Origin: Limnanthes douglasii subsp. nivea
Taxonomy: Eukaryota > Streptophyta > Magnoliopsida > Brassicales > Limnanthaceae
Assembly (NCBI GenBank): GCA_036936605.1
Contig: JAUPFV010000001.1
Span: forward strand, 168,664,643 to 168,728,642
Direction of reading: 5' to 3'
DNA: 64,000 nt
Position numbers and translations under genes: made by a program
The notes under the pieces: model-generated
Told to the model about the DNA's origin: nothing
The model's database searches: none
The model's input: the letters and a program-made list of their open reading frames with translations, nothing else
Part shown: positions 45,535 through 56,999 of the stretch, piece after piece
Numbering within the stretch: the stretch's first letter is position 1
Layout of the letters: every line of letters starts with the position of its first letter

Positions 45535-46230
45535 TTAACATTTATACAAGGATCTTGACAAGAATCTATTTAGTGCAGCTAGTTTTCTACTCAGGATTTG
45601 TACTTTTTTTACATTTATTGGTGGATTCATCAATGCTAAGTTAGCAAGTTGTATGTGATTTGCTTTGATTCATGTTTTGTTAACCATGTAGCCAAATTAT
45701 TCAATTCATCGGATGTTTCAGTTTAATTTACCGAGTTTTACAAAAGTTGCGATCAAGTCTGCTAGATGATCCCCATCATGAATACTAGTAACCATCATGA
45801 ATATTGGTAACCAACGTGTACTCAATATGCATGTTTCATCCCAACTTATGTGCAAAACAATCGTTAAATAGCCGCTCTAACGTTTTTCAATCCAAAGGGC
45901 ATTAGTTTGTAACAGTGTAGTCCCCTTTATGTGATAAAAGTTGTATGCTCCTGACCATTTTTATGCATTTGTATTTGATTATAACCGGAAACTTTATCCA
46001 AGAAGTATATCATTTTATTTTTTAATGTTGCATCTACCAGTTGGTGAATGCATGTGTCCGGGCATGACTTATTGAGGTATGAGAAGTTGATGCACATCTA
46101 CTATTTTATTTTTATTTTGACAAGTACTGAATTGGTCCAAATTCGGTAATTAAAATCTTTTATATGTCCCCCTAACAGTTAGTCTATCTATTTCTTCAAC
46201 AATTTCCTATTCTTTCTATTGAGAGTATGA
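45535..46230 (-). pseudogene. Gypsy-5 reverse transcriptase, copy 2
   Basis: Near-identical to 43430-44120 through the 2.1-kb duplication, with the same stops and the same changed catalytic site. The damage was therefore present before the duplication. Confidence 0.75.
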
Positions 46231-46875
46231 GCGCTATTACTTGAGCTATTATCCTTAAAATTTTCTAGATGGAGATAACTATTACCTTCATTTCTTTACT
46301 TTTTAGTTTCAATCACAACCTCACTACAAACCACTTTGACTTCGAGGGTCCAACAAGTCCTTTCGGATCGTCAAACCGACGTTGAACCTCTAGAAATCTA
46401 GATCATTTCACAAGTTATCCTCTTATTCAATATTTTCCAGCTCCAAAAGCTCGGCTTCGTGACTTTCGCGTATAAACTCAAGTTGGTCTTTTAAATTTTT
46501 TTATCAAATTACTTAAAAATTTAAAGAAACTTTTCATGCATGTGTAGTTTTTGCAAGAGCTATGGCGTAGATATCCAACGACCTCTTCAACCACATTAGC
46601 AACTTTCAAAACTGGTGCAAATTGTATAGTCACGATGAGAAACTCTTCGACCTAAAATCTTCATCTGTCGGCTCCCATATCTTTATCAAAAGAAATTTGA
46701 AGCATCAGTTCCTTAGACACCAACTAGTTAGGGCACATCGGATTGGAAAAAAATTTAAAGTGATAAAAATATAGGTACAAACGAATACCTTTATCAAAAT
46801 ATAGGTGAATAAATACTAATGTTAGGCCAATTCATTGGTTGGAGTCTCTCTTATTTTTTTCGAGTTTAACTTTAT

Positions 46876-47343
46876 ATCTTATGGAATCCTCGATAATTCT
46901 CGAAGTTGCGATCGAGAATCAAACCCCAATATGGCTCTATCAGATCCACCATGTAAACAAAGACATACATTAACATGTTATCAGCAGGAGATGGCTTAGT
47001 CAGCGCTGGGTAGTCCACGCAAGATCGTGGACAAACCCAACTTGGCAAACAACCGAGTCGTGACAAAAGTAAAAGCGCCAAAAGGTTTATCGTAAACACT
47101 ATTAAATTATTTACAGTCATTGCTGCTGTAGAACTCATTTTCCATGGAAGGAATATGTGATCTGTCACTAAATACTCTGACCGGCGGTCATTTTGACTAT
47201 CACAACCTTATCTGGATCTCAAAATCACAAATATTTTTTAGGACCATACGAAGATAACTCGGCTTGGCATATAAAGGTTAGTTTGAAAAAAATGTCTCTA
47301 TTCATACAATCAGTTCAGCAAAAATTCAACGAATATATCATAC
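46876..47343. other. Unassigned, weak RNase H-like hint
   Basis: A 98-codon open stretch on the minus strand (47168-46872) includes LTKPSPADNMLMYVFVY, which faintly resembles the start of a Tat RNase H. The order relative to Gypsy-5 RT would be wrong, so I do not call a gene. Confidence 0.3.
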
Positions 47344-47360
47344 ACGACATTCAATGATAG

Positions 47361-47600
47361 CTCCCAAGGGGGTAGCCGAGTTGGTTGAGTATGGCATTCT
47401 TATAACCAAAAGGTCATGAGTTCGAGTCCATCTACATACGCTTTCTCGGCTGAGCCTGTCACCTTGTGTGGTTTACCTTCTGGCGTTGGTTTGCAGGCTA
47501 TCGCGTCAGACTGATGGTTTACCCTGTGCGCACTCATTACACTCTGAGTAGCGGCTGCGGGTTCCCTCCAGAAAAAAAAAAGGAAAAAAAAAGCAAAAAA
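47361..47600 (+). mobile_element. tRNA-derived SINE
   Basis: 240 bases flanked by a perfect 17-bp target duplication (ACGACATTCAATGATAG at 47344-47360 and 47601-47617). The head is tRNA-like: box A TAGCCGAGTTGG at 47373-47384 and box B GAGTTCGAGTCC at 47418-47429, so RNA polymerase III transcription is expected. It ends in an A-rich tail. A unique body of about 130 bases follows the tRNA part. The intact duplication points to a fairly young insertion. Confidence 0.93.
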
Positions 47601-47617
47601 ACGACATTCAATGATAG

Positions 47618-48575
47618 TTCAGTCTACGATAAATAATTTTAAACTATAGTTTTTTTCTGATCTTCTCGCGATTGACCATAAAACTATTGATGAGAGAATT
47701 AATTGTAAAGCGTCTGTCTCATAGGTCCGAACCTTTTAATAAGGTTTTAACAAAATCTAGTCTAATAAGATTTTAAAGTGAATAGTAGATTAAAGTTGGT
47801 AGCGAGAAATGTACTCATTAGAGTTTCGAAAATTAAGCCAGTAGCTATATAGATTAAAGGCCAACTTTAGCGCCAACAAATGCAACTGTTTTCTTCATCA
47901 TTGACCGTCGATATGTGTTTGAGAAAAAAGAAAAAACAGCCTCTCCTCCAGGGCTTTTCTTATCTTTTTGTGGCCACATTATTTTTATACTGTGCCACAC
48001 CCTCTCAATAACTTATGTCCACTTCTATTACGATTCTCTTTTTCTTTTATCTTTTCTTTTCCAGAATTTACTAATGAATCAGCCACTTTCGCACTACTTC
48101 ATAATCTCCGACTTTTCACTTCGATCCGTTATTCAACTAACAAAATACATAAACACATCATAAAATATAACTTTTGCATCTAACAAAATTAACAATAAAA
48201 CTAAACATTTCATGTATTTCTTCTAATAACTGGATAATTCATTTACGAGTATTAAATTTATAATTTTTGTAAAAACGTTTACCACAAAAGTAAATAAAAA
48301 ACTTATAAAATAAAAGTAGAATCTGTTCCAAATCAATATTTACAACCCTATCAAAATTTAAACGAATGTAGAAAATAACTTTTTATAACTTAATATGTGC
48401 AGCATATGCTTTCAAAACCAAATTAATTTAGAGAATACTATCAGTAAATACCATCTCAACTATTTGATTACCCACTAGTATCCGTTTTTTTCGATAGTGT
48501 CATTTGGTACTTCGAATTGAAATTTGGACAAAAAATCCCCGACCATATATACCCGCTGGTACCTTCACCAGTACT
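47618..48575. other. No supported gene
   Basis: AT-rich intergenic sequence. The overlapping open frames at 47915-48183 are compositionally like random sequence (Ser, Leu and Phe rich) and match nothing I recognise. Confidence 0.6.
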
Positions 48576-48760
48576 AACCTGAGAGTTGTTCGAAAAACGA
48601 ACCTGAGAGTTGTTTGAAAAACGAACCTGAGAGTTATTTGAAAAACGAACCTGAGAGTGGTTTAAAAAACTAACTTGAGAGTGGTTTGAAAAACAATCTG
48701 AGAGTTGTTTGAAAAACTAACCTGAGAGTTATTAGAAAAACTAACCTGAGAGTTGTTTGC
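48576..48760. repeat. 24-bp minisatellite, about 7.7 copies
   Basis: Unit AACCTGAGAGTTGTTTGAAA plus AACG or AACT; one copy has a one-base deletion. The array is followed at once by GCAACTCTCTCG, partly complementary to the GAGAGTTG of each unit. Confidence 0.95.
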
Positions 48761-49257
48761 AACTCTCTCGATTTCCAGCTGAAATTTTATTTTTTTAAAA
48801 TATAAAAAAATATCACCAATGGATCTAGTTTTGTTCATTTAAAAAAACAAAAGCGATGGTACTTTCATTTATATTTTTCGAACTCCAGTTTGAAAGATAT
48901 GGATCTTTTAAAAATAAAATAAAAATAAAAAATAAGAAAGAGAAATTTTGGTTACGTGGTTGTTGATGAAAGGTGAGGATAGTTAGGGTATTAAAATAAT
49001 GTTAGGTATTAGGTGGTAATTAGGTAGTTGAGATTGGTATTAAGAGATAATACATCAAACCTTAGATACTAGATGAAAATAAAATAGTTGAGTGGATACC
49101 TTAGGTGTAATTTCCCATTAATTTATGTTTCGTAGAAAATAACTTTAACATATGCCTATGATAACAATATTTTTACTACAAGAAGTAAAGTATTTCATAT
49201 ATTGCAATGTAATTGATATTTATTCATATTTATTCGGAACAACATAAAGTTGAACCG
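48761..49257. other. No supported gene
   Basis: Very AT-rich sequence with A-rich and T-rich runs; nothing recognised. Confidence 0.6.
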
Positions 49258-49916
49258 TTCATTTTTCTTTTTTAATCAAAATTTTTATTAAATTTTTAAG
49301 AAAAGAAACAAATTACAATTGACTCCAACTTCTGGGATTAAAAATGTGACGTTAAATCTAAAATTAAAAAAAAAATCAAATCCCTTCAAATTATGACTAA
49401 CAAAAGGATTCCAAAAAAAGACTGGAATCAAACTCCACAAAACAAATCCAGCTTCAATAAATCAAATCTAAAGCTTTGGAAGAGGTGAGATCTGGATCTC
49501 AAATGAGAAACTTATAGAGCTTGGCAAGAACATAGTCTTAGTAAGAGGATAAAAACATCTTCAATAGTAGAGAATTCTTGTTGGAGAAGATGAAGTCCTT
49601 GGAGCAAGCAGAGGAGACAAGACTAGAACCAATTACTCTGAAACGCTATCATCACATTCTTACGGACAACTACATACATTGCTTGAATATCCTGGGAAAG
49701 ACAGAAGAAAAATAGCAGTCAATCGATTCTCAGATAACCAAGAAGAAGGCTTTCGAGAAAAGTAATTGCTTCTAACTGATAAGAGGTTTTAAAGGTTTTA
49801 TAGTCAATTTTTATTTTGCATCTGAGAATCCATTGAGCGAGCCAATCGGTTGCTCGATTTTGCTCTCTGTAAATAGGATGAAGAATCATTTGAGGAGAAA
49901 TTAAAGCTCTTATGAT

Positions 49917-50830
49917 TTAATAATAGACTCTAACTCGTAAGGATAATGACCATAAGAAATAAGATATACTAAATATCTCAGAACCAGTTTCGATATTCAC
50001 CTCACTTAGACCTTTAATCGTGCAGATCTGAACACTATCATGAAAGGCTCGAGCTTCAGCCTTAAGCACAGACATTTTTTCATATACGTTTCCATGGCCA
50101 TGGACAATAATACCCTGGCTGTCATGAATTAAGATGGCTTCACTCGTTTCTCTAGAAGGAAGACAACTAGCGTCAGAATTAAGCTTAAATCTACCTGGGT
50201 TGGGAGGAATCCAAGAAATATAAGATATTTTATTATTCAGTTTACGATTGTTGAAACATCCCAAGGTAATAACAGTTTATTCATTACTTTTCCAATGCTT
50301 ATTCATTAGAATATTTTAGTGATCCAGGTTAGACAAGATATTAAAAATTTATCTAATTAACGATAATACAGAGTAAGAGTCACCATATATCTTGACTTTA
50401 TTGCTTTGATGCCAGATGACCCAACTTATTATAACAGGAAGGATTCTCTTGATATGGACCCTGTTAGGTGAGGACCAAAACTAGGAATGAAAGATGTGCG
50501 TAGTAGTCATGAATTTGCTGATTTTAACTTTAAGAGTTTCTGCAAAATGAGACCAAATATTACAGGCATAATGACAAAAGACAAATAGATGGTCCTTAGT
50601 TTCTAAATTATGGCAGAACTGACAATTTGAAATAATTAAAACATGCTTAGTCTGCATAATTGAGTCAGCAAGAAGCTTGTTTGGAATAAGCCTCCAAGCC
50701 AAAAAGGAGTACTTACGGGGAGTAACTTGATTCCAAATATTTTCAAAGAGGGAAGATTGGATATGATTAGTCTTAATATCCTTCAAAGTATCTTTAATGT
50801 TAAATATACCATTTTTAGAAGGAATCTAGT
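49917..50830 (-). pseudogene. LINE-B ORF2 end: zinc-finger-like region and RNase H
   Basis: 50786-50481: TPRKYSFLAWRLIPNKLL and CQFCHNLETKDHLFVFCHYA, the zf-RVT-like segment, matching LINE-A. 50264-49917: plant RNase H with Asp in RFKLNSDASCLPS, Glu in LKAEARAF, and ETGSE where LINE-A has ESD, so the third acid is lost. The region 49278-49916 below it has no gene and is the likely 3' tail. Confidence 0.85.
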
Positions 50831-50919
50831 GAATAATGTCTTTCACCTGACCATTAATTTTTAGCCTGGATATTAATTCAATATTAGGAGCAGATAGTAA
50901 AGAGCTAATCCCATTAAAT

Positions 50920-52735
50920 TCAAAGAATTATTATTCCAAATAGAGTTAACATTGTAGCCTTTAAATCAAGTATTATCATAATTAGAATTAAACTTGATGA
51001 TATAAGATGGATCAAACCAGTTATCCAGTCATAGATCGACTTTTCCTTGACCCAGAACCCACTTAATGTTGTCCTCAACAAAGCTCTTAATTTTGATAAA
51101 CCTTTTCCATGTTTGAGAACCTGTTTTAGTATAGTTAATTTGAAGAAGGTGCTTGTTCTTACATTCAATACTGCGAAGGAGCTTAGACCAAAGAGAACCA
51201 TTTTCTCTAAATCTGATCCACAGCGTGCAGGAAAAAACTGTTTGGATTCGAGGAGACTTCTCATGTTTAGACCAAATTCACTGAAGGTTTTGCAAACCTT
51301 AGACCATGATGACTAGTAGATCTTGTTTGAATTATTGGTAGAGCCCCATAGAAATTTATTGAAGAGATTGTCTATCTTTCATATGATAGCCTTGAGCAAC
51401 ATCAGCTTTGTAACCAATAAAGAATAGACATAAAAACAGCGTTAATAAATGTTAATATTCCTCCATAAGATAACTTTTTTTCATCCGAATCAGAGATTTT
51501 ATCTATAATTTAACCAGCTGAGGGAAATAGTTAACAGATTTTTTGTGATGGCTAAGAGTGATTCTAACGTAGGTAGTTAGTAAAAATCTAGTTGAGAAGT
51601 TTATTTGATTTGATAATGATCTGATCATGTCTTGAGAGAAGTTAGCTATAATGATTATCTTAGTTTTGTCTTTATTTAAAGCTTGGCCTGAAACTTCTTG
51701 GTAAACCTGTAAGAAGTTTCCTATTATTTCCAAAATAGATGCAGAACCATGAGTAAAAATCCATAAGCTATTAGCATATGCTAAATAAGGGATTAAGATT
51801 TTTCTTATGTTTGAAAATTTAAGAGCTTTATTAGATTCAAATAGAGATTTGAGACCCCTAAGAAGAATTTCTTCAGTGATACTGAATAGACTAGGGGACA
51901 AAGGGTCCATTTGTCTCACACATCGCTTAGTATTCAAGTAACATATATATTTTTCATTAATAATGATAGAAGAAAAAGAAAATTTTGATAAGCTTATTAA
52001 TTAGGTTGATAATCTTTTAATTGAAACCATAGGACTGAAATACTTTGATAATAAAGTTGTGGGATAAATTATCAAAAGCCTTCGACATGTCTACTTTAAT
52101 TACAGTATTACAAGCCTTTGTTTTTCTGCATAAATCATAGATGATTTCTTTGGCGATGATGATGTTATCACGTATAGATATGTCCTTCACATAGGCTCCA
52201 TGTACCTCAGAAATCATTTTAAGAAATGGTTCGAGTATGTAGGATTTTCAGACTTAGGGATTACGCAAACTCCAGTAGGCATGATAATGCATTGCAAAGA
52301 TCAATTTTGATAATTTTATAATATTTCATAAATAAACACTTGTGAAAACCATCTAAACGTGCTGCATTATTAGGATTCAGATTTTGAATAATGCTCAGAA
52401 GTTCCTCTTCAGTTAGATTGCTTAGGAAAAGACTGGTAATCGGCATCATTAATTATGTTAAGAATGACTTTAAATATGCTATTATTCATGAATTTAGGCT
52501 CTTCCTCAATGTTAAGATAAGAATGAGAAGTTAAATTTTCTTTTAAAAAGGATCCATGAGAATAATTGATGGTGTCTTCATTAGTGATCCATCCGCTGTT
52601 TATTTTAATACTTGAAAAATTACTTCTTCTTCTCTTTTTCTTGACATAATTTTGATATACTTTAGTGTTTTGATCTCCATCTTTGATCCAACTAGCATAA
52701 CACTTTTGTCTCCAGTAATCTTCCTCCATGGTTAG
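50920..52735 (-). pseudogene. LINE-B ORF2 middle: linker and reverse transcriptase
   Basis: Pieces in order: linker EEDYWRQKCYASWIKDGDQNT (52729-52409), FKVILNIIND, NLNPNNAARLDGFHKCLF (52449-52261), VIKVDMSKAFDNLSHNFI (52217-52017), RQMDPLSPSLFSITEE (51937-51503), then a decayed thumb to 50920. The catalytic site reads LAYANSLWIF where LINE-A has LAFADDIIIF, so both Asp are lost. Confidence 0.85.
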
Positions 52736-52737
52736 AG

Positions 52738-53715
52738 CTAATAGATAGTCTTATGTAGCTTTAAAAAGAGTTTTTTGTCTTCATTGTTATTTGAAAGCAC
52801 GTATCTAGCTTCACAAGCTTTGACAATGTCTTCAATGTTTGAAACTCTGTCGAAAATGATGCCAAATTTTATTTTCTTCCAATCTTTCAGACCAGCTTTA
52901 AGTATTTTAATTTTATTCCTATTAACGTATAATGGAAAGCCTTCCATGTCTTGATGCTAATTATTTTCAAAAAAGCTAAAGAAGTTTCTATCCATAGTCC
53001 ACATATTCAGATATTTGAAGCTTTTGTTTTGCTTCATTCTGTCTTTGATTATAGATATGCATAAAGGAATCTGATCTAAACATGTTTGATCCATATAATT
53101 AATCTTAGTGTCAGCAAAATAGTCAGTTCAATATATATTCAATAACATTATGTCATGACGTTTCCATTTAGTATTGTTGGTCCAAGTAAATTTTGTATCT
53201 GCGAAACCTGCATCATTTAAAAAACAATATTTGATCATATCATTAAAGTTATCCATGCTTTGATTACAAAAGGAAGAACAACCAGTCTGTTACCTATGAG
53301 AACTAATGGTGTTAATATCACCAAGAATCATCCATCATTTAGCAGATATAGTAATAAGTCTAAGTAAGTTCTAGAGATCGGTTCTTGTTTCATCTCTGCA
53401 TTTAGCGTAAACATAAGTGACATAAAAGATCTTATTAAGGTTAAAATGATTAATTTCAGTATGAATACATTGAGCATTGTCTATTAAAACATTGATAATC
53501 AAATCATCTTTCCACACCATCCAGATTTTATTCGAAATATTAGCAAAATGGTGAGAAAAATTAAGATTAGAAGCAAGAGAAGTTATCTGATTACTGTTGA
53601 CGATATGCTCGAGGATGAAATCCAGTTTAATATTTTCCTTCTTGACTATCGACTTCAGCCTTCTCAAATAAGGTTTATTACCAAATCCACGGATGTTTCA
53701 GCAGAGAGCTTTAAT
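52738..53715 (-). pseudogene. LINE-B ORF2 start: endonuclease
   Basis: NIRGFGNKPYLRRLKSIVKK near 53700-53650 is the endonuclease start, followed by SHHFANISNKIWMVWKDD, FYVTYVYAK and WMILGDIN (GDFN in intact copies) near 53330, then FTWTNN and WKRHDIMLLN near 53190-53140. A linker (52947-52738) leads to RT. Several stops split the domain. Confidence 0.82.
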
Positions 53716-53860
53716 CATATTGGGATCTTAAAAGAAGATATTTTGGTCTTTGTAAACTAGAGAGACTTAATAATTAAAAATTCTGATTTCTTGTTGTGTC
53801 TTGCTTGCTTCAGCTTTTTATTCAACGGTTTTTAAAAGCTGGTATCCACCTCTTTCCTTC

Positions 53861-54830
53861 CTAGAACATGAGTGGTTGGAAGAATGACAACATTATCTTT
53901 CTTAGGAGTGTGGTTTCCATTAGAAATAGAATCAAAGAAATAAAATCAGAGTTATCAGATGGTTTAAGATTGTAGTCAAAGTCTATCGACTTGATAACAT
54001 TGATTATGTCATCATCATTATCCTCTAATTTTCCTTTTCTAATGATCAGGATATTCTGAACAATTTTTCCCCGAAATATTTCCAACAGCATTAGTTTACT
54101 GAAAAGCGGATTCATTACTGGGATGATTCTTGTCTTTAATAAGGTCATTTGCTTTATGTATTTTATCAAAGCTAGTTTTTTTAGCTTGATGATTATTGAC
54201 TTTATTTTCTCTTGTTCAATTGTTTTGGGATATAGAACTATTACCAACAACATTCTTTAGATCATCAGATGATTCTTTTCCTGCTTGATTCTTTTTGTGG
54301 TGAAAATAAGTTTCCTTCTGGTTGCAATCAGAATTGAAAGGTCTCTTAACAAGTATCTCATCTTCTTTATTTCTCCGGATTTCTTCAAGGAGTTTCTTGC
54401 AATTTTGTTGAATATGGCCAATATGTTTACAATGGTGACAATATTATGGGATGTTCTTGTATCCTATCTCCATCCAACAACCTTCGTTGTCGCCAAATCC
54501 AATCCAAATGTTATCGTGAATTTTTTTGGTTACATCCATTTCTATCCAAACGTAAGAATCATTATACATCTCTGTTCTTCATAGCTATCCGAGTTTTGAT
54601 AAAAATTCTTATTGTAGTTGGTATAGTTTTAATAAAGGTTTCGTTGTATAGATATTCTTGAATTTTTTAAATTCTTATCCAGACAGGGGAGATCAGACTC
54701 TCAATTTTCGGATTAAATTATGGTGTCCACTTAATAATCTTCATCATACAATTGTCTATTGTTCACACGCTTCTAGTCCACAATTTTGCATAGACCATCT
54801 CTGAGAGTGAATTCAAAAAAAATGTGATAA
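53861..54830 (-). pseudogene. LINE-B ORF1 with zinc knuckle
   Basis: A CX2CX4HX4C knuckle, YCHHCKHIGHIQQNC, is encoded at about 54400-54443. A basic tail follows (54253-53861), rich in Lys and Ile, with at least one frameshift. Upstream to 54830 the sequence is in broken frames and may be the DUF4283-like part. ORF1 proteins bind LINE RNA; the knuckle and the place before the endonuclease support the call. Confidence 0.7.
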
Positions 54831-55599
54831 GCATCTCTTCTAAAAATATTATACTCTCAAGAAGGCAAAAAAAACAGAGAATAGATCTGAAAAGAAGGAA
54901 GGAAAAATATAAAAAAAGATCTATAGAAATTTAGAGTGATGACCATCAAAAAGCAAGAAAGAAGAAAATTCAACACCAAATTTAACTCTTGACTCTTGAC
55001 TCTTCACTTGAATATACATTTTATCGGAACGTTTTCGCTATTCACTTAAAGACGGACTTCTTAAACTAACGGTCCACCTTATTTTGCGTTCGATGTTTGT
55101 GGGTAGAATGTTAAACATATAATTATAAAGCTACTAATTATATAGTATCTTATTTTTATTCGTTTGTCGTTAGCATATATTATATATTATTTTCATATAT
55201 ATATATAAAACGAGAAAAACAAATTTTGTTTATGAAATATACGAATAATATAATAAAATAAGTTTATAGGAAAAAATAAGTAGACAATTATAGTTTTGAT
55301 GTTGAGTTATTTCAAACTTTACCCTTCAATTAAATTTTTAAGTTTGATATTTCAGAAAAAAAAATGTTTGGCTTTTTTATAATTCAAAATTTAAAATTTA
55401 AAAGTAGATTTCAATTCAAAATATAGTGTATCCATTTTTATTATAATACGTATATATTTTATCAAAACGACGAAAAAAAATAGTTAAAAAATTATCAATT
55501 AAGATTATATATGTACAAGTTTAAGTCACAATATATTGAACAATAATTTAATGGGTTAGTGTGTTAAATAGCTAAGACTTATAATACTAACACGTTTCT
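54831..55599. other. No supported gene
   Basis: Very AT-rich. The 3' LTR of the Copia element should lie here, but no matching copy near 62150-62790 could be recognised. Confidence 0.5.
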
Positions 55600-55639
55600 C
55601 CAAACTTATAATGCAACACTAATAAGATTGAGAATTTGT

Positions 55640-55890
55640 CATAAATTAAACAAAAACAAGATCAATAGGGCTTTCGTGAAGATATGTGATACCTATAAAG
55701 TTGATGAAAGCCTTGACCGAATATGATAACGACTGAAGTAACAGTCCATTTCAATGTGTTCCGTCTTCACATGAAAAGTAAAATTTATTGCAATTTGTAA
55801 GACATTTTTGTTATCATAACGTAATGATATAGACTGAGTAATATTAACCTCCATATATGCAAGAAACCACGACTAAAACTTATGGTTAGT
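55640..55890 (-). pseudogene. Copia RNase H end
   Basis: In one frame the minus strand gives LRYDNKNVLQIAINFTF and KTEHIEMDCYFSRYHI, then IFTKAL, the standard end of Copia RNase H (YCDN.AA..IA.NP.FH.RTKHIE.D.H). The part between 55890 and 56490, where RT should be, shows nothing like RT. Confidence 0.78.
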
Positions 55891-56492
55891 CATTAAGATT
55901 TATTGATGTCCAAGACCGGTCACTTTTGTTAACAAATGTTGCATATTTGGTCATTATTTCGTGCCGGTTAACCAGAGTGTGACACGTGACACTCAAATTT
56001 ACCTTGTTTTGTTGCAAATACGGTCACTCTATATTTTCAAGTACAAAATACCCCTCTGTTTAAATTTTTACCATTATATTTTTACTATTTAATTTAAATA
56101 TTTACCATTTACTTTTTACTAACTTCCATTTTATTTTATTTTTGATGAGGATAATTATTTTACATTGGGTGAAAGAATAAGTAAATAATATATTAGGTAA
56201 ATTTTGTGTAAAATATAAGTTTAAAGGACTGGAAATGTAATATATTATAAGTATGGTTCCACTAAGTATAAAAGTGAGGGGAGATATCCAATGTAACAAA
56301 TTTTGTTTCTTGAAATAAACCACATACAAATAGGTGTATTTTTCTTGAAAAAAGAATAATATCTTAGGCATTACCACTTGACACTTGATTACTTTCTCTC
56401 TCTAAAAAATACACTAGTTACTTTCTCTCTTTATAAATTCGTCAATCTACCTAGTAAATATCTTAAACCAACTTATTACTCACGAAAATAAC

Positions 56493-56999
56493 TTAGACTA
56501 GTCTATGACTTACGAAAATATCTGAAGTAATCAGTGGCGACCATAGTTGGAGGTACGCTTGGTACCCATATTGGATATCTAAAACAAAAAATATGGACGT
56601 TCTAACTAAAGTGGTGTAATGGATCCCGAAGTCCAAATTAATCAAGAAATCTTTGTTGAGGGAGAAATAGTAGAGTAAGGTATGGGTCGAGGATAAACCC
56701 ATGATGATTTTTAGGTAAATGATCAACTAAATTTGGAAGATCAGATAAACCAGTAAGTGGAATAGATAGCTGATTTTGATGATCGACTAGTACAAATAAA
56801 CCACTTGATTAGACATAGTTAGCCAAAGTGGTATTCGAGCCAATGAAATTCTCTAATCAATCAAGGTTATCAGGGTAGCATTTCTAACTATCAGGGGTGT
56901 CTTTGACCTAAGGTGTCAACAAATTTACTTTCTCGGTCTGGACCCTCACAAGTGTTGGCTTGCAGTTATCATCAATCTAAATCTAGGTCATATCAGTGG
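56493..56999 (-). pseudogene. Copia hinge and possible RT start
   Basis: The region downstream of integrase is low in recognisable motifs. A 77-codon stretch (56726-56493) sits where the linker and RT start should be. The call is by position only. Confidence 0.35.

Larger units (their letters stand above)
42674..46875. repeat. 2.1-kb tandem duplication (42674-44782 and 44783-46875)
   Basis: Two adjacent copies offset by 2109 bases at the start. I noted only about five substitutions, a few one-base length changes in homopolymers, and a TA run shorter by 18 bases in copy 2. The joint is AACTTTA|TACGTGTAG. Content is the same Gypsy-5 integrase, RNase H and RT relic in both. Confidence 0.95.
49258..54830 (-). 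mobile_element. LINE-B, non-LTR retrotransposon
   Basis: Minus-strand LINE with ORF1 (zinc knuckle), endonuclease, RT, zinc-finger-like part and RNase H in the standard order. It is related to LINE-A in the endonuclease and linker but well diverged. A T-rich run at 49258-49277 may be its poly(A) end; no target duplication was found. Many stops and frameshifts. Confidence 0.85.

Noticed and set aside
46872..47168. 98-codon minus-strand frame as Gypsy-5 RNase H
   Set aside because: Only a faint resemblance to one segment, and the order relative to RT would be wrong.
47361..47440. tRNA gene
   Set aside because: Box A and B are present, but the sequence is followed by a body, A-rich tail and 17-bp target duplication, and a full cloverleaf is not evident; it is the head of a SINE.
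47915..48183. Two overlapping open frames of 71-82 codons
   Set aside because: Biased to Phe, Leu and Ser in AT-rich DNA, no motif, no neighbour support.
54285..54584. Plus-strand frame of 99 codons
   Set aside because: Antisense shadow of the LINE-B ORF1 zinc-knuckle region.
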